Part shown: piece after piece, positions 10,365 to 20,410 of the stretch
Numbering within the stretch: the first letter of the stretch is position 1
Layout of the letters: each line of letters opens with the position of its first letter
Source of the DNA: Paramacrobiotus richtersi
Lineage: Eukaryota; Tardigrada; Eutardigrada; Parachela; Macrobiotidae
Direction: 5' to 3'
DNA: 25,146 nt
Assembly (NCBI GenBank): GCA_034698045.1
Contig: JAQGAU010000659.1
Coordinates: 1-25,146 of the forward strand
Made by a program: the position numbers and the translations under genes
The notes under the pieces: generated by a model
Seen by the model: only the letters and a program-made list of their open reading frames with translations
Told to the model about the DNA's origin: nothing
Databases searched by the model: none

Positions 10365-11185
10365 GAGCGCCAGTCACCGGAAACCAGCAAACTGCTTGTA
10401 AGGCGCGTTTGGGATAATTTAAAGATGGCGCGGCATTCGGTTCTCCTATTGCTCCAGATTGTGACGGTGTAAGACTGTTCACGCAACGCAGTCATAAATC
10501 CAATCATCTTCTCCGAGGTCACGCGTAACGGAGTTGGGCACGGTTTATTGAACCTCTGGCAGAATTCTGCCATTCCTCAACAAAGGCTGACTCGGGGATT
10601 ATGGGAGTATTTTTCTCCAGAACTGCTCCAGCTGTGGTGATGCTTGGCTAGGGCAGTGATTTCTCGTGACCTCTGTGATTGGTGATACCCGCATGCACTT
10701 GTGGTCGATTCCGGTCACAGCTCGCCGTTTGTTGTTCAATGATCGTTAATAGCGATAGTGAGCTACGACAACCTCTGCACCAGCTCTGTCATATTGCTCT
10801 TATTATGGTCTAGCATAGTTGTTTCACATTTTCACTGTTGAATGCAGTACTAAGAATTTATTCAGTCATCAACTTCATGTGGTTTTGTGGTTTACGACGT
10901 GACTGTCGAAAGATGTGTCTCGCACGGAAAACCAGCAACCGGTTCGTTCTTTAGCAGCACTAATGCTGAAACAACAACCAGAAAGCCGATAACATAAAAC
11001 AGCAAGACGTATAATTATATAATACCAGTGGTACGTGATACAGTGTGTACGCATATCGCTAGACTGGAGAAAAACGTCATAATTCAGGTAACCAGTGAAC
11101 TGAGCAAAGGCGCCGTACGCAGCGACCTTCTGGATCGAACCGGACTAAGTGAGCAAGAATGAATTATTTAAGAGAAACTATTGGT
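10365..11185. other. Interval between convergent genes, no gene seen
   Basis: This lies between the 3' end of the four-helix gene (+) and the polyadenylation signal of the filamin gene (-). Frames here are short. The minus-strand frame 10271-10573 is largely antisense to the four-helix exon and has no domain features. I see no repeats of note. Confidence 0.5.
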
Positions 11186-11191
11186 TTTATT
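11186..11191 (-). terminator. Polyadenylation signal of the filamin gene
   Basis: TTTATT on the plus strand reads AATAAA on the minus strand, 240 nt past the filamin stop codon. It gives a 3' untranslated region of roughly 250-270 nt. Confidence 0.55.
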
Positions 11192-11430
11192 CGACTTTTA
11201 CAACAAAAATGGCCGAGGTTATACAATTTCCAGAAGCATGCACTTCATTAGAGCCTAACAATTAAACACAACAAATTCGAAGATCATTGAATTCGGAGCA
11301 GTTCGAAAGGTTACTCGATCAGAAATCATCATACATCAAAAAACAACAATGCAGCAACAAACAGTAAAACAACGTTACGATTTCGCAAAAGTATCCACCG
11401 ATTCAACACCGAGCCGCAGAACACCGTTCC

Positions 11431-14400
11431 TCACTGGCACTGAATGATAAACGGACTTCCACTGACATGATGATCACCGTACTTGACAATCAACAAGTAT
11501 TCCCCGCGATCCTTCAGCTCGTACACCACCTCATACTGCGCTTCCCCCTTGTACGCCATCTTCACCTCATGGGCGTTGAGGATCTTCCCATACAACCCAA
11601 CCATGAGAACATTATACCCTGCAAACAACACAACTTACGTGAAACGATATTGCGATCATATGATAACGATGTGCTTACCAGCAGCTTCAGCTTTCACGAC
11701 AAACTTGTTCGGCTTATTCACAAAAGCTCGGTACAATCCTTCTCCCGAGACGACGACTTTTGAAGCATCTCCCCTGGCCAGATCCAGTACGGCCATTGGA
11801 TTCTGCACGCCATCCATAACGCTTTCGGTGTACACACTGGAAACCACTTCCCGCACCGTGCGCACTTCCCGGCGGATGATGGTGGTTCCGTCCCCGGTCA
11901 CTTCCTCCACCACCGTGTCCTGAACATACTCCTGAACATCGTTCCCGTTCAAAGCGATCGGCATGATGTCCGGTACAGCAGTCACCAGGAGAGGAGTGCC
12001 CTGAACGGGAACGCCGCCGTAGCTCATGCTGACAGTATGCGGCCCTGAAAAGGAAAGTTGAGTTATATCATAAAGCCGTCTGTGGAAGAAATGTTACCAA
12101 TACCTTCTTCAAAGACACTGTAGCACACGGTGTACAATCCCGGCGCTTTCTCTGACACCATAGCCTCACTCGGAATTCCACTGGGAGAGCAGACCGTGAC
12201 CTTGAGGATGTCATTACCGTCACTTTCAGCGTCTCGACAGTCGACCGTCATTTCTGTCAGCGTGTTCAGCTGAACTTCTACAACAATATACCGACAAATA
12301 AGCCGCTGTATTCCACATCAGGGAACTCGAAAACACGTCTTACTCGGTTGGAAGCCCGTGATTCGGAGTGAAGTCATATCCAATCCAGACAGGAAGTTTT
12401 CATTCGAACGGGAGGGGCGTGGTGCAATCAGATCAGCCGAGCTTTTTACAGGAATCTATAAAACAAACACGACTTTCACGACGTTCAGCACGTATATAAC
12501 AGTGTTTGCTTACTTTGAATGGGCTGCCTCCGACGGAAACTCCAGCATAGTTGACCAGCACAACATAACATCCAGCACCATCCGGAACAAACGAGTACCG
12601 CCACACATCCGGTTCCACTTCCTCTTTTAGCACAACCGTATCAAAATCCCCATCGGTTACCAGAACCGTCAGCGGAGCCATGCCGGACTCGCGACAGTTA
12701 ACGATAATTTCCACTGGTTGACCCGCTTCCACGCCCTCTAATCCTGACAGTTCCACCCGCACCTTGTCAGGATACACACCACCCGGGAGTTCTTTGACTT
12801 CCGCCATAAACGGACTTCCGTGGATGTCGTCGTTATCGCAGTGGATATGGACAGCATATTCCCCCGCAGATGTCGGCCAATACGTCGCCTGAGCCACCAA
12901 GTCACCGCGGTCCTTGCATTCGATCTTTACTTCACTGGGACCCTCGATCAAGAAGCCTACAACAAATCAGTATAGTTTATCAAAACACAAGCTAATGTAA
13001 CAAAACGACGTACTCAACATCCCAGCTTCGCCGTTCATATCCACATGAAAGTCCGCAGGATATCCAACCGCGCCAGACGTCAATCCAGGTCCGTATACAC
13101 GAATGTTGGAAGCCAGAGCTGGTTTGACGTTGACTTGGAATGGAGACCGTGGAACGTGCTGCCCACCGTACAGGATGTTGATCACATAACCGCCTTCCAG
13201 TGCGGGGCAGTAGTACGCTTCAAACAGGCTGTCGGAGGACTGTTGCATGTCAAATTTCTCCAGAGACCCATCAGGAGCCAAAATGGACATGTCCAGATCG
13301 CCCTTTCCCGCATCCTTTGTTGAGATTTTAATGTTAACCACATCACCGGTCCGGATTCCGTGGTTCTGGATGCCGCGTCCGGAGCACTTCACAAGATCGG
13401 CTCGTGCGATGACTGCAATTTAATACACAATAAGGAATATTTCACAAAAAAATGCTTTAGCAGAGATACCTGCAAATGTACTAAAACAAGTACGTACATA
13501 CATAATGATGTTCTTGTCAATTTTTGATAAGCAACGAATCAGAACTAATTTGCATACTAAACGTTGAAATATGTTTTCAACATAAACGTGCCTAATATTT
13601 TTAATATTATTAATAACAATTGCACCAAAGATTACGACGATGTTTGCTGAATATCGTCTCCAAAAACACTGTATGCATACATAACATAATAATTATCATA
13701 CGACGTCGTGTTAATTCTATACTAATTCACAAATTAATATAAACACGGGTGAAAAGTATCGTCCAACAGTATGCTCGAATTATACCGAAGTCAAATCAGC
13801 AAATTGTAACAGTATGCCCCCTCACCGTTGGAACGGACGGACATCTGACTGGACTGGCGTGCCATAGTGCGCAACGGTGCATCCGGGCGGGCCTTCGCAA
13901 TGGGAAACTGTGCCAGATACGTCATCATACTCTGCTCATCGATATTCGGGTCAATCATATCCTCCGGACGGATCAGCTGCGGCACACCCAACCACTTCTC
14001 CGCCAAGGTCATGGCTTCCGTCGCATTACGCAGGGCATCCTTGGCGTTCCACTCCTTCCAATCCGGACACAGCCCTGTAAAAAGAGATGCATTCATAATA
14101 AATTCACACTTTGCCAGACAGAGATATCATGCCGGGTGCGACAGCGTTGTCCAGCGCGCCGCACGCCCTCCCGTCGTTCCAGTCCGTGGTGAAGTTGCTG
14201 ATGGGCAGCTGGGGCATTTTGTGGTGGAACCACGTGATCAGACGCTGTTTGGGGGTGAGTTTCTTCTCCTGGGCGTCACTGTCCGGGTCACCTTCCCATT
14301 TCGGTTTGGACAGGGCGTAGTGTAGGATCAGCGACCACACCAGCCCCAGGATCAGTTTCAATCGGCTGTCCACGATGTCGGTACTATCTGCAGTGATTTA

Positions 14401-15231
14401 TTAGTCGTTCAGACGGGGAAATCATAGGTCAATCAAGCATAAAGTTTTTCTTCTTCTATAGCATTATTTATGAATTATTCGCTTACAGACAATTATCTTG
14501 AGATGGCTTTGACATTTGCCTTAGTATTAATGACATTTAGAGCTGTAGTAACATTTACGCTTTGTTAAAAAATTTTAAAATTCAATTTCAATAATAAGAA
14601 ATTAATTTAATTATAAATAGTCGACGAGGAAGTTACAGCACTGATTAATTCCAAAGGATCTTGCAAAACTGATACCATCGATAAGCTAATCAACCATTGC
14701 ATACTGTATGCTGTATTATTAGTCGAATAATCGATAATCGAACCGATAATTTTGTGCTGCAGAACAGGTAAAATGACAAAAATACTTGTCGTCCTGGTTC
14801 TTACCACAACAGCCCACAGCAAAAACTGCTGACTCACCAATGCTAACCAGCTTGATGCCTTCCTCCTCCTGCAAGAACGTCAGTGCCACCGACACGTTCT
14901 CCAACTTCTGGGAACGAAACCCAGGCTTCTTATTATGCTTGGGGAGTTTCTTCCCGCTGAGGACCTCGACCAGGGCGATCAGCAGCAGCCCGTCACCAAA
15001 GTCCGTCTCCAGACTGCTCAGACTCAAGTGCACGGTTTTCAGGTGCTCATTGACCCAGCGCGTGAAAGTATTCTGCTGGATGCGCTTCCATGGAGCGTCC
15101 AGTGCCAGATCTTTCTCCATAAACAAGCCCTCTTCGTCGGGAGCGTCCGAGTCGGGTACGGAGCGATGCTGACGGATTTCTGCCATCAGCGCGGCTGATG
15201 GGGATGCTGGCTCGCCTTTTGAGAAATCCAT
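11431..15231 (-). CDS. Short filamin: two CH domains and five filamin repeats, 9 exons
   Basis: Actin-crosslinking cytoskeletal protein. Exons in transcription order: 15231-14838, 14387-14133, 14074-13826, 13412-13014, 12956-12514, 12455-12344, 12277-12104, 12044-11679, 11618-11431. Together they give 859 residues with every phase consistent. CH1 is about residues 46-151 ([20 protein letters not shown] is the conserved actin-binding helix). CH2 is about 172-275 ([19 protein letters not shown]). Filamin Ig-like repeats follow at about 303-396, 400-486, 494-586 and 608-698, with a last one at about 768-859. That last repeat matches the dimerisation repeat of other filamins ([23 protein letters not shown]). 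Two linkers stand where hinges would be: 587-606 (Pro/Ser/Arg/Asn) and 703-766. Vertebrate and fly long forms have about 20-24 repeats, so the rod is very short. The second intron has a GC donor. The start is the ATG just before the acidic leader. Confidence 0.93.
14075..14132 (-). other. GC-AG intron (58 nt) in the filamin CH2 domain
   Basis: The exon before reads ...GCA CCC G and the intron starts GCATGATATC and ends TTTTTACAG. Only this junction keeps the frame and restores the conserved AP-G-LCPDW stretch of CH2. GT dinucleotides nearby all give the wrong phase. Confidence 0.8.
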
Positions 15232-16351
15232 CGTAGAAACGACTAAATTTGGAATGCAGATGTGCGAAAACTGGGGCAAGTCAAAAACGATCAGAGTTAG
15301 CAGTTTTCTTCGGAAAACAGTCAAAGCATCGTCTCGAAATTCCACGTGCCCTGGAAATGCAGACCAGGAAATTGATCCCGGCACGTTGCGAAATTGCATT
15401 CAGACGCATACGCTGTTTCTCTATGCGTGAACTCGTGCGTAATCGGGTGTGTACGTGCGTATGTATGATCACATACCGTAAAGCCCGATAAAAAAAGCCA
15501 TTCGACTGAATTCGACCGCAGGTCCGCAGAAATCGTAGAAAATAGCATAATGATCACAAAATCAATATGAATGGTAAAATTAGCTTTTAAAAATATTCCC
15601 GTAGCTGATCCGTGCAACGTAACTGCAAAAAATTATTTTAAATTGCATTTTTATTTTGAATTGCGCCACATAAGGACAAATTTGTTACAGCTAGGTTTCC
15701 GTTTCTTTCTCTTCAAACGCATATGCGCATACATATGAACTGGATTTTTCATGTATTCGTAATACGCTCCGCTTGTACCGCTGCTCAGCATAACACTCAT
15801 GTTATTAAAACTCTATAAGCTTTTGTTGATTACTTATAACTGTAAATTAATATTTAGGGCGTGAAACAAAACAATTGCAACAGTATGAGGCGTACATCTA
15901 TGTTATCACCAAGCCAAGTTATTTGCTTTCGTAATTTCACCGCACATACGTAACGTGCCGTGACGTACATATTTACACAATAATTTGTATACTTACAGGA
16001 ACGAACGACGAATTTCGGAAACCTCCTTAGTAACTTTTTGTTTACATTATACGTGCACCAATATCATTCTGTCGTCGTTGAACATGGCAACAGCCGTATA
16101 CATTCTCGTGCGTACATAGAGCAAAACAACAACGGTAACCGTAAACAGCATTGTCGCGCGATACATATCCAATAATTATGTAAACAAGCAGTCACCACAT
16201 TTTGGCTGCCTGTAGAACGCTGTTTGTTGATGCTTGATCGAGAGACTCATAGACAGTAAATGACTTGTAATTAAGACCTAAACCTACGAAAATCGGACCA
16301 TTCGTCAAGCTTATGCTATCCATGAAATCTGTGTGCCCCTGTCTTCCAGAT
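15232..16351. promoter_or_regulatory. Divergent intergenic interval between filamin (-) and iPGM (+)
   Basis: The 1.12 kb between the two start codons has no convincing ORF. It must hold both 5' untranslated regions and probably both promoters. It is A+T-rich in the middle. Near 15944-15970 it has a cluster of TACGTA, ACGTGCCGTGACG and TGACGTAC, which includes a CRE-like TGACGT half site. No clear TATA box could be tied to either gene. Promoter function is inferred from position only. Confidence 0.4.
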
Positions 16352-18833
16352 ATGACTGGAAAGAACAAGGATGCTAAAGTCTGTTTAATTATCATCGATG
16401 GATGGGGGCTATCGGAAGAAAAGAAAGGTTAATCATCATATCACGTATTCCGAATGTCCGTCTCCCTTTCTTGATGTTTCATGCACTATACAGCTTACGC
16501 AAATAATGATGTCGACCATCTTGGACATAAACGCTTCTCCGAGCGCCACATTGCTTGATGAAATCATACCAGAGAAATATCTTTTTTCCTCATAGGAAAT
16601 GCAATCGCCAATGCCAAGACGCCTTGTATGTTAGAACTGTCCAAAGATAAAGAGCGATTTACGACACTGGAAGCGTCTGGGCTTGCTGTGGGACTTCCAA
16701 GAGGTTTGATGGGGAACAGTGAAGTTGGACATCTCAATATTGGGGCTGGACGGATAGTTTTCCAGGTATGCTAATTTGCAGCAAACATTTCAGAAACGAC
16801 CTTTCGGGTAACTCGCCAAAGTTGCACTGAACGAAGCAGCATCTGTTGTACGAACTGGATTATTGTTTGCGATTTACAGGATATCGTAAGAATCAACCTT
16901 GACGTAGAAAACCATCGGATTGAAAGGAATCTTGAACTCGTGAAAGCATGTGAAAGGGCAAAACTGGCCGGCGGTCGATTACATTTCGTTGGATTGGTAA
17001 GTCTAAATCCGTGCATAAAAAATCGTCTACCAGCAAATGCAATTCGTTGTATTGACTAGCTTAGCGACGGTGGAGTGCATTCCCATATAGAACACCTTTT
17101 TGAACTGCTGGACGCGGCAAAAGCCAACGGTGTCCCCGAGACATTTGTACACTGCATCACGGACGGGCGCGACACAAGCCCCACAAGTTCTGGCAAGTGT
17201 ACCAGTATACATAAAAATGTTCAAGAGCAAAACGTTAACTCTCGTTTTCTAGCTAGCTACCTTAAGGCACTGTCAGCCAAACTGGACGACATCCAGTACG
17301 GAGAAATCGCTACGGTTGTCGGAAGATATTATGCCATGGATCGTGATAAGCGCTGGGAGCGCATAAAAGTCGCTTTTGACGCCCTGTACAAGGGAGAAGG
17401 CGAACTTGTCGATGATCTGAACGGTGTTTTAGAGGTACATCTTATAAAGTTTTAATTCTGTCTCGTCAGCGATTGCATACCTGCTTTGTTGTGCGAATCG
17501 TAGATCATAGCTGCTCGTCATTCCGCGCCAGAAACAGAGCGCACACTGGATGAGTTTCTAACGCCAATCATCATACGGGGAGACAATCGTATAAAAGGTA
17601 GTCATGTCATGCCTCATTTTACTTTACTTTACAAGTACTTAACATGAGTAACAATCATCCTTTTTTACTTTTTTAGATGGCGATACCGTCATCTTCTTCA
17701 ATTTCCGTTCTGACAGAATGCGGCAGATTGTCGAGACTTTCGGTTTCCAAAGAAATTTTCCAACAGATGTTCACCCTCATGATCTTGTAAGTCGAAGTTG
17801 AGATAACATATAAATTTTTTCGGAACAACTCAAATATTACAAACTTATTCAACAGAAAATACATTTTTGCAGTATGTAGCATGTATGACACAGTACAACC
17901 CCGAATGGCGATTTCCCTTATTATACGCCCCTGTCAACACAGAGTATACGCTATCTGAGTGGATATCCACGAAGGGTTTATCACAGTTGCACTGTGCCGG
18001 TAAGCAAGCATGATTCTATACTGTAAATGGATTTCACTGTCACATACATGGCTAGAACACTAATCGTTTCGACAGAGACGGAGAAATATGCCCATGTGAC
18101 GTTCTTCTTCAATGGTGGCAAAGAGAAGCCTGTGATCAACGAAGATCGAGTATTGGTGGAATCTCCGAAGGTGGCAACGTACGACATGCAACCTGAAATG
18201 AGCTGCTTTGGTGTTGCGGATAAGGTGACAAACATTCGCTGTAGCACTTCGACACATTATACATACAACTTTCGTCATCTAAGCATATGTTGTAGGTCAT
18301 CGAAGCTATGCTTAAAGGAAAGTACGCGTTTGTCATGTGTAACTTCGCTCCTCCCGATATGGTAGGTCACACTGGCAATTATGAAGCTGCCGTAAAGGCG
18401 GTCGAAGCAACAGGTAGGATATTTGTACAATAATCATTTAGTACCAAGCGTGCACGGTAATAGTTATTAAATCTGTTCAATTTAGATGTTGCGATTGGGA
18501 AAGTTTACGAAGCCTGCAAGAAGTGTGGTTATACCTTGTTGATTACATCTGATCATGGGAACGCTGAACAGATGATCGACGAGCACGACGAAGTGCATAC
18601 AGCTCATACTTCCAACAAAGGTACAAACAAAATGATAGTTTGTTTTTAGGCCGAAGTACGCTATTTTCTGTTGTTTAGTGCCTTTCATATTATGCAACAC
18701 TAAAAGGAAATTCCGTCAGATTAAACATTCAGCGGCTCTTTGTGATATCGCCCCAACAATACTGGATCTTCTTTGTTTGGATAAGCCAGCAGAGATGGGA
18801 GGCCAGTCGCTTTTAGACACCGCAAGAGCGTAA
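16352..18833 (+). CDS. 2,3-bisphosphoglycerate-independent phosphoglycerate mutase (iPGM), 12 exons
   Basis: Glycolytic/gluconeogenic enzyme of the cytosol that interconverts 3- and 2-phosphoglycerate through a phosphoserine intermediate and two metal ions, usually Mn. Exons: 16352-16427, 16596-16765, 16880-16996, 17060-17192, 17253-17434, 17504-17597, 17677-17786, 17873-17999, 18076-18224, 18296-18413, 18486-18620, 18679-18833, giving 521 residues, normal for the family. All key residues are visible: Asp16 (IIDGWG), catalytic Ser67 (GNSEVGH), His128 (DGGVHSH), Asp407 and His411 (PPDMVGHTG), Asp448-His449 (SDHGNAE) and His466 (HTAHT). TDGRDT and [15 protein letters not shown] are family hallmarks. 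This is unrelated to the cofactor-dependent enzyme of vertebrates. Exon 4 ends in an ambiguous GC/GT donor. The gene is divergent from filamin and appears intact. Confidence 0.96.
17193..17252 (+). other. 60-nt iPGM intron, open in frame, with GC-AG or shifted GT-AG splicing
   Basis: Donor TCTG|GCAAGTG with acceptor TTTTCTAG|CTAGC gives ...TSSASYL. Shifting both sites by 4 nt, AA|GTGTAC with CTAGCTAG|C, gives ...TSSGNYL in the same frame and length. The intron has no in-frame stop, so retention would insert 20 residues. Confidence 0.65.
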
Positions 18834-19046
18834 AATTGCTTTCGTAAGCCACGCCTTCAGAATAATTCAGCACGGTGGAAGCGTTTAGTGTCGCTCCAGA
18901 ATACCTTTTTGGTTGTTTTGCATGGGACCAAAGTTGTTTTTCTAGTTTTTGTTTGAATCGCCCACGAGGCAGTACAGTGTACGAATCTTACGACGCATTC
19001 CGTAGGTTAACGGATATGTATACAATCGCAGTCCGGTCTAAATGGT
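18834..19046. other. Short interval between convergent 3' ends
   Basis: The iPGM stop and the stop of the minus-strand membrane protein are 255 nt apart. No canonical AATAAA for iPGM is seen here, only AATAAT at about 18861. The two 3' untranslated regions probably overlap or nearly touch. Confidence 0.4.
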
Positions 19047-19052
19047 TTTATT
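19047..19052 (-). terminator. Polyadenylation signal of the 19089-19925 gene
   Basis: TTTATT on the plus strand is AATAAA on the minus strand, about 37 nt past the stop codon. Confidence 0.55.
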
Positions 19053-19088
19053 TCTCCATCGGTTGACAATTTGACGATACAACTGTGC

Positions 19089-19925
19089 TTAACATAAGCC
19101 AAAGTTGTGTTCTGATTCATGGTGTTCCATAACATAAAAAAGAACCGCTTCTTCGTCAGCCAAATCCTCGTCATCCTCATGAGCCGTCATTTCAGTTGGT
19201 AGATAAGAAGGTGTATAATGCACAGACAAATCATCACATCGCGCTCGGCTTTTGGAGTTTAAAAATCTCGTCCGCTCGTGGAGGTTTCCGACAGACAGCT
19301 CTTCCCTGGAATGATTCGTATGCCCAAAAACCGAATGACTGGAATGATTATGTATGGTTTTTGCTTCCATCATCGTCTCAATCTGCATTCGTATGTACCA
19401 ATACACAACCAGAGAAAACACAGATCCCGAAATAAATCCAAGAAAAATGAGGACCCAGTGTGCCATATGATGGTGATCGAGTGGCGCGGGTGGTGGCAAG
19501 ACAATGTTCTCCAAACCGTCTTCATCCTCCTTTTCCCCGGTTATCATTCTGACTGTTTTTATAACAGCAAATTCCACACCCGCTAAGGAGTATTTTCCAA
19601 CATTTGCTACAAAGGTCACCAGAGGAGTTAAGCCAATGCCATCGGCTAAATTTTCAACGCTGTGTACAAGGTTGTGCGTGGCATTATCGGTAGCGGCGGC
19701 CGTTGCATTCAAAAGGTCAGTTGCAAGTCCTTTGGTGCCATTGTTATGTAATTCGGTTATGGTGTAGTTTACTCCATCTTTTGACCACTGTAATAAGTTC
19801 TCGGCAGTACGTGTCACTTGGGAGACGGTAGCGGGGAGCCAGCCTAATTCGATGCCAACGAAGAAATATTTCACAAAATCAACAGTTTGGTTGACTGCTT
19901 TATGGATGGTATCCTCGGCCCACAT
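19089..19925 (-). CDS. Single-exon glycosylation-site-rich membrane protein, unknown
   Basis: An uninterrupted 278-codon frame with an ATG at 19925, a stop at 19089 and AATAAA close behind. The first ~125 residues carry a hydrophobic stretch (about 18-32) and an Ala/Thr/Asn-rich amphipathic segment with five N-glycosylation sequons (Asn12, 53, 62, 73, 81). An acidic and Pro-rich stretch (about 130-150) comes next. A clear transmembrane helix lies at about 156-178 (WVLIFLGFISGSVFSLVVYWYI). The tail is hydrophilic, His/Ser-rich and acidic. There is no obvious cleavable signal peptide. The likely topology is sequon region outside or lumenal and tail cytosolic, by inference. No family is recognised. 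Lack of introns contrasts with its neighbours. A four-codon upstream ORF ends in TAATG, overlapping this start by one base. Confidence 0.7.
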   Translation of the reverse strand: MWAEDTIHKAVNQTVDFVKYFFVGIELGWLPATVSQVTRTAENLLQWSKDGVNYTITELHNNGTKGLATDLLNATAAATDNATHNLVHSVENLADGIGLTPLVTFVANVGKYSLAGVEFAVIKTVRMITGEKEDEDGLENIVLPPPAPLDHHHMAHWVLIFLGFISGSVFSLVVYWYIRMQIETMMEAKTIHNHSSHSVFGHTNHSREELSVGNLHERTRFLNSKSRARCDDLSVHYTPSYLPTEMTAHEDDEDLADEEAVLFYVMEHHESEHNFGLC

Positions 19926-20410
19926 TAAAAAAACACCATGATCAGTTCAAATGGTTGTTTGAGTTGTCTGTGTCAGAGCACCCTCACACTCCGGATGCGT
20001 CGTACAGAAAATCGTGTAGGGAATTATTACAGGGATTTTTGTTATGATTTGTTATCGGAATTTCGTTTTGCTCAAAATCTCACATCGTACAGCAGTAACC
20101 GCGCTTCGTAATACATTGCTAACAGTACCGATATAAATTGTTGTTAGGCAACGATTTGGCTTTTGCCTGTATCTTCAGCGGACAGCTGCCAACGATTCTG
20201 CAGGCAATCCCGACTGAAGGCACAAGTGTGTGAGAAACTTTATCAGCTTTCTGTAATTCTGTGGTCTGTTGTTTTGATTGTAGAGCTTAAAAAAACATGT
20301 GTGCACGGTTACCGATCCGTATTAATCATATATATGAACTTCTAATCCTCTTAAAATTCCCAGAAAAAGGTCACACTGTTGACCATTCCCCTTCAAATAA
20401 ACTACGTGAA
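19926..20410. other. Intergenic interval, no gene seen
   Basis: This is the upstream region of the 19925 gene and the 3' flank of the disordered-protein gene, both on the minus strand. It has only short frames. No AATAAA for the disordered-protein gene was found on the minus strand. An AATAAA at 20395-20400 is on the plus strand and has no matching gene. Confidence 0.45.

Noticed and set aside
13749..14325. Plus-strand ORFs of up to 152 codons opposite filamin exons 2 and 3
   Set aside because: These are antisense shadows of the conserved CH2 coding exons, where the minus-strand reading has full domain support.
15232..15399. N-terminal extension of filamin to an ATG-like start further upstream
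   Set aside because: The frame is open but the sequence has no filamin similarity and contains an acceptor-like site at 15243-15244; the ATG at 15231 starts a typical acidic leader before CH1.
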